From Dysgonomonas sp. 521 (GTDB lineage: Bacteria > Bacteroidota > Bacteroidia > Bacteroidales > Dysgonomonadaceae): DNA of 49,176 bases. The stretch spans positions 1-49,176 of the forward strand of contig NZ_QVMO01000023.1 of the NCBI RefSeq assembly GCF_010501055.1, written 5' to 3'. Shown one piece after another: positions 40,859 through 48,547 of the stretch. The notes beneath the pieces are model-generated. The model did no database searches. It saw only the letters and a program-made list of their open reading frames with translations, and was not told where the DNA came from. How positions within the stretch are numbered: the first letter of the stretch is position 1; the number at the start of each line of letters is the position of its first letter. A program made the translations under genes and the position numbers.

Positions 40859-41539
40859 TTATTCCCCGTTATTTTGTTCCATTAAGATATTTATACTGTC
40901 GGCTGTGTTTTTTGTGATAATTAAACTTTGTTCTTTAGACGAAAAGAACAAATCAAAAAATGTAATTTGTACAGAATCTCTGTTGGGTATGGCTATCTCA
41001 AATCTGCCATCTTCATCTGTAACTGTATAGAATGGAGTGTTTAGAGGAACAAATGGCAGGTCTTCAACCCATACACTTACTGCCGGCATCCTATTCCCGT
41101 TTTTAAAATAAGTATGCCCTTTTATGTAACGGGCATTGATAAGTTCTTTATTTATTAATGAATCCCAAAGGATACGTTCCGGTGTTTTATATAGCGTTAC
41201 ATTTACTTTTTTATCTTTTCTCCCTACATTTATATCTTTCCGGTAATAATCCTGAATATCTTCTATCCCTTTATAACCGGATGAAAAATAATACCTGCGT
41301 TCAAAAGAGAGTTGAACGGTATCCTTATTTTTAACCCACATCTCGTATATTCCATCATTCTTTGTAATAAATCTGCTTTGTATACTTTGAGGAGAATAAA
41401 CAGTAATAAAATTAATAGGCTTCCCATTTTCTTCCATCACAGTACCAGAAATAAGTCTCTTTGTACTACAACAACAGAGTGCAATACACATTGTAATACA
41501 AATAATCCATTTTATTATATCTGTTACCATACCCGCCAT
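40859..41539 (-). CDS. Paralogous carboxypeptidase-regulatory-like lipoprotein
   Basis: About 226 residues, a tandem paralogue of the preceding entry. The core GTVMEENGKPINFITVYSP, KTPERILWDSLINKELINARYI and VWVEDLPFVPLNTPFYTVTDEDGRFEIAIPNRDSVQITF align with its neighbour throughout. The N-terminus is a hydrophobic segment with a Cys-rich lipobox (CIALCCCSTK). The ATG giving MAGMVTDIIK is used; a GTG four codons upstream overlaps the stop of the preceding gene (GTGAATAA) and could allow coupled translation. The two copies have diverged enough for a duplication that is not recent. Confidence 0.72.
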   Translation of the reverse strand: MAGMVTDIIKWIICITMCIALCCCSTKRLISGTVMEENGKPINFITVYSPQSIQSRFITKNDGIYEMWVKNKDTVQLSFERRYYFSSGYKGIEDIQDYYRKDINVGRKDKKVNVTLYKTPERILWDSLINKELINARYIKGHTYFKNGNRMPAVSVWVEDLPFVPLNTPFYTVTDEDGRFEIAIPNRDSVQITFFDLFFSSKEQSLIITKNTADSINILMEQNNGE

Positions 41540-41543
41540 TATT

Positions 41544-42104
41544 TTATTCACAAGGCGTAAAACCTAACCGACTAATGTAAAATTCAGGTAGAACTATCTC
41601 ACTTAATCCTCCTTTGTAAACATAGAGAAAAAACCAGTATGTAGGCTCGTTTGGTGCTATTATTTGAGGATCAAATACAAAATACTCAAATCGTTTTTTA
41701 TTTCCTGTTTTCCTAAAAACAGCATCTGATTTAGGGTCTTCTTCCATTAGCCTACACGGATTACAACCTTTTTTCACAAGAAAAGGAGTATTACTTATAT
41801 AGAAAATCCCGAGATAATCAAAACGTTCAATTAGTTCGACATCGTCTAAACGGACCTTGATAAGCTTAAAGACTTCCAGTGTTGAATCCTCTTCTATACG
41901 AAGAGTATGTATATACATACCTCTAGGAAGTGGCGACTTTTTCTTTACAATAACCGAATCCAATGTTTTGAGAAGAAAATTGTCCGTTACCTCCAAAATG
42001 TCAAGTTCTATCTGTTTTTCTATTCTTTGTCGATTTTGAGCAGAAGAAATAAGAGAAAAACAGAATAAGTTAACGAATAATAAGCATATAATTTTGTCTT
42101 TCAT
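41544..42104 (-). CDS. Secreted protein, unknown function
   Basis: A 186-residue exported protein with a signal peptide MKDKIICLLFVNLFCFSLISSAQ. The mature part is mixed alpha/beta: IELDILEVTDNFLLKTLDSVIVKKKSPLPRGMYIHTLRIEEDSTLEVFKL and a later CNPC (VKKGCNPCRLM) pair of cysteines. I do not recognise a family. It starts 4 nt after the stop of the 323-residue gene and precedes the paralogous lipoproteins, so all four are probably one operon. Its codon use is more AT-rich than that of the neighbouring housekeeping genes, a mild hint of a more recently acquired or fast-evolving gene. Confidence 0.6.
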   Translation of the reverse strand: MKDKIICLLFVNLFCFSLISSAQNRQRIEKQIELDILEVTDNFLLKTLDSVIVKKKSPLPRGMYIHTLRIEEDSTLEVFKLIKVRLDDVELIERFDYLGIFYISNTPFLVKKGCNPCRLMEEDPKSDAVFRKTGNKKRFEYFVFDPQIIAPNEPTYWFFLYVYKGGLSEIVLPEFYISRLGFTPCE

Positions 42105-42108
42105 AGTT

Positions 42109-43080
42109 CTACTCCATATCCTCCCCCTTGTCCTGTTCGCTTGTCAGGAATCCTTTTATGTTAAGTTCGTCGAGCAGGTTGCGGTTGGTTTGTGTCTGTG
42201 TATACGAACCCGTGACTATCTGTTTGGGGAGCACCTTCATCCCTATCAGTTTGTCTACGCGAGTTTTTACTAAATGAGTGTATTCTTTTCCTTCCGCTTC
42301 GGAAAGGACGCCCTCTTTTACATTCTTCTGTATCTCTTTTCTGATAGCCAGCGAGTCCAGTAGGGCTTTATTCTTCTTTTCGTTCTGGTAGATACCATGA
42401 TTGGTAATGTAATCCCATATTTCTTTGAACAGGAAGAATATCGATTTGGCAACTTCGGCAAATGTCTGTATCCCTATATTGGTATCGCTGCCCGAATCGA
42501 GCAGGATAATGTCGGTCTGATAGTTGTCTTCTTTGTCGATAAGTATCTTACCGGTCACGTTTACCAGTTCCTGCAACGCGTCCAGTATGCGGATATATTC
42601 TTCGGAACTGATGTAATCATTGTCTATCACTACCTGAAAGAGTAATACTCCGCTTTCGAGCGAACTAAGAAAATCCTTATCGGTCAGTTCGTTGAGTAGC
42701 AATGATTCGGCTACTTCGAGCATCTTTATCAGTCCCTGATGAAACTGGTAGAGCTGTAGTATTTCCGGAGACTTGAATGCCATATAATATTGCTCTGTAG
42801 TAAGCACACGGGCAAGCCTTGCCAGATTATCCTCATTGTATATTTTGTCCGCGCCAACCTCTTTCAGGAAAGAGGCATAATTGTCCTGTAAAAGCAAGTT
42901 TTCGTAATTTACCTTGGATGAAAACAGTAGCGGCGTGATTTTGGCAAAGTTGTATTCTACAATTTCTTGTTTGATTGTACTCCTAAGGTTGAGTCCACTG
43001 TCGAAATGGTCTGTAATCCGTTCCGAATCCAGTTTATCTACCACTGTCTTAAGATGCTGTACGAAGTCCAGTTTCTGCAT
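42109..43080 (-). CDS. Conserved hypothetical helical protein
   Basis: A 323-residue soluble-looking protein, mostly helical, with no signal peptide or membrane helix. The start giving MQKLDFVQHLKTVVDKLDSERI is preferred; an upstream in-frame start would add 26 residues without protein-like character. Regular heptad-like segments include LYQFHQGLIKMLEVAESLLLNELTDKDFLSSLE and IRILDALQELVNVTGKIL, and the C-terminus is acidic (GEDME). I do not recognise the family. It heads the minus-strand set of four genes; the DNA before it is a structured, gene-free stretch. Confidence 0.65.
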   Translation of the reverse strand: MQKLDFVQHLKTVVDKLDSERITDHFDSGLNLRSTIKQEIVEYNFAKITPLLFSSKVNYENLLLQDNYASFLKEVGADKIYNEDNLARLARVLTTEQYYMAFKSPEILQLYQFHQGLIKMLEVAESLLLNELTDKDFLSSLESGVLLFQVVIDNDYISSEEYIRILDALQELVNVTGKILIDKEDNYQTDIILLDSGSDTNIGIQTFAEVAKSIFFLFKEIWDYITNHGIYQNEKKNKALLDSLAIRKEIQKNVKEGVLSEAEGKEYTHLVKTRVDKLIGMKVLPKQIVTGSYTQTQTNRNLLDELNIKGFLTSEQDKGEDME

Positions 43081-43233
43081 AATATGAGGTTTGCGCACAC
43101 TAAAATATACAATAAAAATGAATGAACAGGAAGGTGAGCGCTCCTCCCAAATTATCATTTTTTAACCAATCAAAGGTAAAATTTTATTTTCAGCTACGAA
43201 AGAATTATATAGAAAAAGCCCGTTGGTATAATT

Positions 43234-43394
43234 TTAAGACATTTATATTAAGGATCTTACCTGTAAGTATGTCTTAATATTTATTTGCTTTGTCTTATAT
43301 TCGGATTGGCATAAATAATGATATGCTTTGTTATTATATAGCATAGAGGCAACCCTGCGTATCTGCCCAAAGAGGGGGAACACACAGGGTTGCC
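43234..43394. other. Structured gene-free region before ilvE
   Basis: Two stem-loops lie in the 470-bp gap between the divergent hypothetical gene and ilvE: TTAAGACAT/ATGTCTTAA (43234-43277), with an inner CTTAC/GTAAG, and a 10-bp GC-rich stem GGCAACCCTG/CAGGGTTGCC (43348-43394). The loop of the second stem contains CCC and GGGG that may pair. No T-run follows, so it may be a small RNA or regulatory leader. I see no ORF in the gap. Confidence 0.4.
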
Positions 43395-43495
43395 GCCATA
43401 TCAAAAACTCCGCACCCAAAACTTAAAACTTAAAAATACAATCTCATATTTAATAGAATATGGGACAAAAAGCGCGCAAATGTCAATGAAAATTG

Positions 43496-43503
43496 TACTT
43501 TTG
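43496..43503 (+). promoter_or_regulatory. Candidate -7 box for ilvE
   Basis: TACTTTTG fits TAnnTTTG and lies 49 nt before the ilvE ATG. The expected -33 position lacks a TTTG. Confidence 0.4.
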
Positions 43504-43552
43504 TGAGATAAATAATTTATCGAGAGTATTGACTGATAAAACTTTTACTAAC

Positions 43553-44572
43553 ATGAATGGAATAGACTGGTCAAATTTGTCTTTCGGATATATGAAGACA
43601 GATTACAATGTAAGAAGCTATTACAAAGACGGAAAATGGAGTACGCCAACCGAAACTACATCCGAAAATATTGACATCCACATGGCTGCCACCTGCCTCC
43701 ACTACGGACAGGAAGCATTCGAAGGACTCAAGGCTTTCAGGGGAAAAGACGGTAAGATCCGAATTTTCAGGATGCGTGAAAATGCATTGCGTATGATTTC
43801 TTCTTCACATGGCATCATGATGGCCGAACTACCGGTAGAAGTTTTTGAAGAAGCCGTGATAAAAGCCGTAAAGCTGAACGAACGCTTCGTACCGCCTTAT
43901 GGTAGCGGGGCATCGTTGTATATACGTCCGTTGCTGATAGGCACAAGCGCGCAGGTAGGCGTAAAACCCGCCGCCGAATATATGTTCCTTGTATTTGTTA
44001 CCCCTGTAGGGCCTTACTTCAAGGAAGGCTTCAAGCCTACGCCGGTAGTGATACTGAGAGGGTACGACCGCGCCGCACCACTGGGCACAGGTACCATCAA
44101 GGTAGGTGGCAACTATGCAGCCAGCCTTGCTGCCGGACATATAGCCCACGAGAAAGGATACTCTGCCGTATTGTATCTCGATGCCAAAGAAAAGAAATAC
44201 CTGGATGAGTGCGGCCCTGCCAACTTCTTCGGGATAAAGGAAAACACGTATATCACGCCGCAATCGTCGTCTATACTACCATCCATTACCAACAAGAGCC
44301 TGATGCAACTGGCCGAAGATATGGGCATGAAGGTAGAACGCAGGCCAATACTTGAAGAAGAACTGGCCACATTCGAAGAAGCCGGACAGGTAGGTACAGC
44401 CGCCGTTATCAGCCCGATACTGAGAGTTGACGACCTGGACGAAAATAAATCTTACGTGATCTCCAAAGATGGCAATGCAGGCTCTGTAAGCACAGCGTTG
44501 TACAAGAAGCTGAGAGGTATACAAGAAGGAGACGAACCCGATACACACGGCTGGGTAACGATTGTCAGTTAA
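43553..44572 (+). CDS. ilvE: Branched-chain amino acid aminotransferase
   Basis: A 339-residue fold-type IV PLP aminotransferase for the last step of valine, leucine and isoleucine synthesis. The start giving MNGIDWSNLSFGYMKTDYNV matches the class II form; a longer TTG frame is rejected. Landmarks: ATCLHYGQEAFEGLKAFRGKDG, the arginine in SLYIRPLLIG, the PLP-binding Lys183 in GTIKVGGNYAAS, and YLDECGPANFFGIKE. The ending GSVSTALYKKLRGIQEGDEPDTHGWVTIV is complete. It likely works on glutamate/2-oxoglutarate pairs as usual. A 65-nt gap with a 12-bp inverted repeat (ATAATTGACAAT) separates it from lptB, so cotranscription is possible. Confidence 0.94.
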   Translation: MNGIDWSNLSFGYMKTDYNVRSYYKDGKWSTPTETTSENIDIHMAATCLHYGQEAFEGLKAFRGKDGKIRIFRMRENALRMISSSHGIMMAELPVEVFEEAVIKAVKLNERFVPPYGSGASLYIRPLLIGTSAQVGVKPAAEYMFLVFVTPVGPYFKEGFKPTPVVILRGYDRAAPLGTGTIKVGGNYAASLAAGHIAHEKGYSAVLYLDAKEKKYLDECGPANFFGIKENTYITPQSSSILPSITNKSLMQLAEDMGMKVERRPILEEELATFEEAGQVGTAAVISPILRVDDLDENKSYVISKDGNAGSVSTALYKKLRGIQEGDEPDTHGWVTIVS

Positions 44573-44637
44573 TAATTAATAATTGACAATAGAGGATGAA
44601 CTGTCAACTGCCCATTGTCAATTATCAACTAAAAAAA

Positions 44638-45435
44638 ATGGAAGAAATACAAATAGAAGAACAGATAGCGAAACCTGACGAAAGAATGGTATTGCGTACC
44701 GAAAACCTTGTGAAAAGATATTCGTCGCGAACCGTTGTAAACCATGTTTCCATAGACGTAAAGCAAGGCGAAATTGTCGGTTTGCTCGGGCCTAACGGTG
44801 CCGGAAAAACCACTACCTTCTATATGACCGTAGGACTAGTAATGCCTAACGAGGGCAAAATCTTCCTCAACGATACGGAGATAACCAAGTTCCCCGTTTA
44901 CAAGAGGGCGCAGCACGGAATCGGCTATCTGGCTCAGGAAGCTTCTATTTTCCGCAAAATGACGGTCGAAGACAATATCCGTTCGGTACTGGAGATGACC
45001 AAGACCTCAAAGGAATACCAGAAAGAGAAACTGGAAAGCCTGATAGATGAATTTGGCTTGCATAAAGTACGTAAAAATCTGGGGGACAGACTTTCGGGAG
45101 GAGAGCGCCGCCGTTCGGAGATTGCTCGATGTCTGGCTATCGACCCTAAGTTTATCATGCTCGACGAGCCCTTTGCGGGAGTTGACCCCATTGCCGTACA
45201 AGACATTCAGGAGATCGTAGCGAAGCTGAAATATAAGAATATCGGCATCCTCATTACCGACCACAATGTGGACGAAACCCTGAGTATTACCGATCGTGCG
45301 TATTTGCTGTTCGAAGGAAAAGTCCTCTTTCAGGGAAGTGCCGAACAGTTGGCGGATAACGCGGTAGTAAGGGAGAAATATCTCGGTCGCGACTTCCAGT
45401 TGAAACGCCGTAATTTTGAATTCCTGAACGAATAA
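44638..45435 (+). CDS. lptB: LPS export ABC ATPase LptB
   Basis: A 265-residue ABC ATPase of the lipopolysaccharide export machine, working with LptF/LptG at the inner membrane. The ATG giving MEEIQIEEQ is used; a start 14 codons earlier would add residues encoded by an AT-rich repeat. Walker A is GPNGAGKT (51-58), the signature is LSGGE (152-156), Walker B ends in LDEP (Glu177) and the switch His is in ITDHNVDETL. The C-terminal AYLLFEGKVLFQGSAEQL and DFQLKRRN are typical for LptB in Bacteroidota. A strong terminator follows 18 nt after the stop. Confidence 0.93.
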   Translation: MEEIQIEEQIAKPDERMVLRTENLVKRYSSRTVVNHVSIDVKQGEIVGLLGPNGAGKTTTFYMTVGLVMPNEGKIFLNDTEITKFPVYKRAQHGIGYLAQEASIFRKMTVEDNIRSVLEMTKTSKEYQKEKLESLIDEFGLHKVRKNLGDRLSGGERRRSEIARCLAIDPKFIMLDEPFAGVDPIAVQDIQEIVAKLKYKNIGILITDHNVDETLSITDRAYLLFEGKVLFQGSAEQLADNAVVREKYLGRDFQLKRRNFEFLNE

Positions 45436-45453
45436 GGATAAAGCAAAAATTCT

Positions 45454-45490
45454 GAAAGTCCTGATACAGAATATGTCAGGACTTTCTTTA
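45454..45490 (+). terminator. Terminator after lptB
   Basis: A perfect 10-bp stem, GAAAGTCCTG/CAGGACTTTC, with a 13-nt loop is followed by TTTATT. It ends the ilvE-lptB stretch. Confidence 0.75.
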
Positions 45491-45728
45491 TTGCCCTGTA
45501 TTTTCCCTCTTAGACAAAGAAGGACGCGAGTGTGAATTCCAAAATAGTCACCAAGCAACTGTTAAAACAACTATATTGTATTCTTATTGGCTTTTTATTC
45601 TTACATTTGTTTTTGGAGTATAACCGAGGACATTCAATTAATATGAAAGCAGGAGTTTATCATGCATTAATTGACAGGGTTTATTAGTCGATGATATTCA
45701 TCATTAGTAACATCCTAACTTAACACAT

Positions 45729-46139
45729 ATGCATAAGGAATACACAGATAATAATATCTATACTTTTTTGAAGTCTAGTCTGATTGCCCATCTGGAAAAA
45801 CTTCATTCTCAACTTGTCCGCGACAGAGCCTTTATCTGTATACGCTCCGACAGGGCAGCACAATGTTACGAAAAGAAAATAGACAAAGGCATCGATATCG
45901 ATGAGGCTTATCAAGACGCGTTGTGCATACTGTTTCACAATCTGCAATTTTCTAAATCTGCAATATTGAAGGACATATATCTGAAAAAATATGGCGCAGA
46001 GGATGAAGAACACTTATATTGCCTGATGGAGCAATGCGAAAGTATATTCCAGAAATATGACCTGACGGACGATTTCAAAGAAAAGCCCGAATATATGGAA
46101 CTGTATTCAGATCTGGAAGAAGAAGTCAGCTCCATATAG
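45729..46139 (+). CDS. DUF1896 protein
   Basis: A 136-residue cytoplasmic protein with the DUF1896 pattern seen in Bacteroidales: LIAHLEKLHSQLVRDRAFICIRSDRAAQCYEKKIDKGIDIDEAYQDALCILFHNLQFS, then a C-terminal DDFKEKPEYMELYSDLEEEV. Other family members show the same RSDxAAxxYExxxxxG core. The function is unknown; members are often near mobile elements. A TACATTTG box lies about 120 nt upstream. In the 290-bp gap there is also a 14-codon open frame (45643-45687, MKAGVYHALIDRVY), too short to judge. The gene appears complete. Confidence 0.75.
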   Translation: MHKEYTDNNIYTFLKSSLIAHLEKLHSQLVRDRAFICIRSDRAAQCYEKKIDKGIDIDEAYQDALCILFHNLQFSKSAILKDIYLKKYGAEDEEHLYCLMEQCESIFQKYDLTDDFKEKPEYMELYSDLEEEVSSI

Positions 46140-46342
46140 TAAGGCCAGTCACGCCTGTAAAGTGTTAAAGAAAGCCTGTTTTTGTAAGGAAAGAAAATCG
46201 TTATATGAAAAATTATTTTGGTAAAATTTAAACCATAGCTTACTTTTGACGCACCCACAAAGAGGGGATACGCCAGTTAACCCTACATTATAGAATGTAA
46301 TTTTTAGCACCCCTTTCTTTTCACAGACCGCTACAAAAGCCG

Positions 46343-46350
46343 TACCTTTG
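46343..46350 (+). promoter_or_regulatory. Candidate -7 box for the HAD phosphatase gene
   Basis: TACCTTTG fits TAnnTTTG, 21 nt before the ATG. A TTTTC lies about 20 nt further upstream as a poor -33 match. It argues against a start within the TTG-led longer frame. Confidence 0.4.
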
Positions 46351-46371
46351 CTGTCGATTACAAATACGATT

Positions 46372-47154
46372 ATGATAAAAGCTATTTTCTTTGACATTGA
46401 CGGTACACTTCTCAGTTTCGAGACACATTCGGTTTCACAGTCTACAATTGATGCTATCAACGCCGTAAAGGCACAGGGCATCAAAGTTTTCCTTGCCACA
46501 GGCCGCCTCAAAAAACAGGTACAGCATCTGGGCGGGCTGGAGTTTGACGGGTTTATCACCGTAAACGGGGCTTACTGTGTAACTACTGACAATGAGGTCA
46601 TATTCAAACGCCTGATACCAAAGGACGAATTGAACTCACTGATAGCTTTTCAGGAAAACGTAACGCAGTTCTCTTATGCCTTTATGGTACAGGAAGGTTC
46701 GTTTGTAAACCATGTGAACGATGCCGTGACCGATATAGCCCGCCTGGTGGAAGTGCCCGTACCTCCTGTTCGCAATCTCCGCGAAATGGTGGACGACGAA
46801 GTGCTTCAGGTAAACCTGTATGTAGATAAGGAACTGGAAGAGAAAATAATGAAGGAGGCTTTTGTCACTTGTAGCGCGAGCCGCTGGCATCCCACCTTTG
46901 CCGACGTCAACATCAAAGGGATAGACAAAAGCACGGGGATAGACCGGTTTTTGGAATATTATGATATAGACCGGCCGGAAACGATGGCTTTCGGAGACGG
47001 AGGCAACGATATAGAAATGCTCAGGCATGTAGGTATAGGCGTAGCTATGGGCAATGCCGGAGACAATGTGAAAGCCGTAGCCGACTATGTGACCAGCAGC
47101 GTGGACGAAGATGGCGTGGCTAACGCCTTACGCCATTTCGGGCTGATAGGGTAA
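46372..47154 (+). CDS. Cof-type HAD-IIB family phosphatase
   Basis: A 260-residue haloacid-dehalogenase-superfamily phosphatase with a type IIB cap, as in Cof/YidA. Motif I is IKAIFFDIDGTLLSF (nucleophile and acid Asp). Motif II is KVFLATGRLKKQV, the Lys lies in DVNIKGIDKSTGI, and motif IV is TMAFGDGGNDIEML. The cap between residues about 80 and 185 sets substrate specificity; sugar phosphates or flavin/vitamin B6 phosphates are typical. The substrate cannot be told from sequence. The ATG giving MIKAIFFDID is the natural start and follows a -7 box closely. Confidence 0.9.
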   Translation: MIKAIFFDIDGTLLSFETHSVSQSTIDAINAVKAQGIKVFLATGRLKKQVQHLGGLEFDGFITVNGAYCVTTDNEVIFKRLIPKDELNSLIAFQENVTQFSYAFMVQEGSFVNHVNDAVTDIARLVEVPVPPVRNLREMVDDEVLQVNLYVDKELEEKIMKEAFVTCSASRWHPTFADVNIKGIDKSTGIDRFLEYYDIDRPETMAFGDGGNDIEMLRHVGIGVAMGNAGDNVKAVADYVTSSVDEDGVANALRHFGLIG

Positions 47155-47221
47155 ATAGGATTATTGAAATCATAAAATAAAAAACGCTGCACTACTCTTT
47201 TTACTGCGAGGTTAGGAAACT

Positions 47222-48010
47222 CTATTTCGATCTTTTTCGCAACTTGCCATTCAGGAATTCCACCAATAGGGAGAAGCCGATGGCAAAATAGATATATCCT
47301 TTCGGTATTTCTCCTACCTGATAACCGAATATGTTGAGGTGCGACAGGTGCGCGGCTTCTATTATCAGCATCAGCCCGATAAGGATGAGGAACGACAATG
47401 CCAGCATCTGTATAGTAGGGTGTCCGTTTACAAACTTGCTGATAGGTCCCGAAAAGAACAGCATCATCAGCACGGCGGCTACAACAGCCAGTACCATAAT
47501 AGCCATAGCCCCTTGGTAGCCATATTCCTTAAAGCTGACCATGCCCACAGCGGTAAGCACGCTGTCGAACGAGAACACAATATCCAGCGCCACTATCTGC
47601 GCTATTATCGCCCAAAAACTGTTGTTCTTCGATTTTACAGCAACGGTTTCTTCCGATACTTCCAGTTTCTCATGTACCTCGGTCACACTCTTATACATCA
47701 GGAATAAGCCGCCCACCAGAATAATGATGGCCTGACCCGAAACGGAGCCGCTTACCCATGACGTGCCGAATGAGAAAAGCGGCTTGGTAAGCTGCATCAG
47801 CAACGAAATGCCAAACAGAAGCGCAATACGCGCTACCATTGCCAGCAGCAAACCCACAGTGCGCCCGTGTGCCTGCTTCTCTTTCGGTAGCTTGGATGTC
47901 ATTATCGACAAGAACACGATATTGTCGATGCCCAATACTACCTCAAGGAAAACTAGGGTAAGCAGGGCGATCCATGCGCCGGGTAGGAGGAAGGTTTGTA
48001 TAATTTCCAT
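47222..48010 (-). CDS. TerC-family integral membrane protein
   Basis: A 262-residue membrane protein with seven to eight helices. The two TerC repeat motifs with acidic residues are present: LVFLEVVLGIDNIVFLSIM (Asp29) and QIVALDIVFSFDSVLTAVGM. Between them is a charged cytoplasmic loop (EVHEKLEVSEETVAVKSKNN). TerC proteins are linked to tellurite resistance and, more recently, to manganese export; that connection is family knowledge rather than anything seen here. No Mn-sensing riboswitch structure was evident in the 70 bp upstream. The C-terminus LRKRSK is basic. It has normal length and appears to be alone. Confidence 0.9.
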   Translation of the reverse strand: MEIIQTFLLPGAWIALLTLVFLEVVLGIDNIVFLSIMTSKLPKEKQAHGRTVGLLLAMVARIALLFGISLLMQLTKPLFSFGTSWVSGSVSGQAIIILVGGLFLMYKSVTEVHEKLEVSEETVAVKSKNNSFWAIIAQIVALDIVFSFDSVLTAVGMVSFKEYGYQGAMAIMVLAVVAAVLMMLFFSGPISKFVNGHPTIQMLALSFLILIGLMLIIEAAHLSHLNIFGYQVGEIPKGYIYFAIGFSLLVEFLNGKLRKRSK

Positions 48011-48161
48011 AATCTTTGTTCGTCTGAATAACTTAACGTATTACATAGGGGTTTGGTTTTCCGGTGTGGAATTCGAGGAGTAAAATTAACAGGAAATTCT
48101 CTTGCGTTGTAAGCTAAATTCAGTTATATTTAACATTATTACAAGACAAAAATATATTATA

Positions 48162-48399
48162 CCAATCAGGAGTTGAGAAAAGGCTTGAAAAGCCAAATCT
48201 TCATAACCGCGGGTCATCGACCTGCGGAAAAAGGATGAGCAATACCAGCTGTCTGAAAGACAGGACATACTGTGTGTCCTGCCGCTTCGGGCAGGGGAGT
48301 GTAATTGTCCCTTGCTCCGTAAGCTACGCTGCGCTTGCATACGGTTATGAAGATTCTGCCTTTCAGGCAGGAGTTGAAAGCAGTTCAACTCCTGATTGG
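48162..48399. repeat. 240-bp nested multi-hairpin element
   Basis: The outer arms CCAATCAGGAGTTGA (48162-48176) and TCAACTCCTGATTGG (48385-48399) are perfect 15-bp inverted repeats. Inner arms AATCTTCATAACCG (48196-48209) and CGGTTATGAAGATT (48342-48355) are perfect over 14 bp. The interior holds further hairpins: GGCTTgaaAAGCC, GGTCatcGACC, CTGTC/GACAG, GGACA/TGTCC, CCTGCC/GGCAGG and CTGCC/GGCAG. A short ORF on it is not credible. The rest of the 537-bp gap has only the outer sequence of the transposase gene. Confidence 0.75.
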
Positions 48400-48450
48400 C
48401 ATTACATACATTTAAATAATTAGTCTCTCCTTACGAATATAAAAGTTTCC

Positions 48451-48496
48451 AAATAGTTTTCATTTCGCCAGCATTTTCATCAGTAGAAAACTATTT
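48451..48496 (-). terminator. Hairpin after the transposase gene
   Basis: AAATAGTTTTC (48451-48461) and GAAAACTATTT (48486-48496) make an 11-bp stem with a 24-nt loop, about 50 nt beyond the transposase stop on the minus strand. It may be the transcript end or part of the insertion-sequence end; no terminal repeat can be paired because the other end is outside the window. Confidence 0.4.
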
Positions 48497-48547
48497 GCAT
48501 TTGGTTGGCAGCATTTATTACAATAGTTCGTTATAAAAACAGCTTTT

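Noticed and set aside
48011..48080. Mn-sensing (yybP-ykoY type) riboswitch before the TerC-family gene
   Set aside because: The short leader lacks the expected conserved loops and stems.
48086..48423. Short open frames on both strands in the multi-hairpin element
   Set aside because: They read through palindromes and have no protein-like character.
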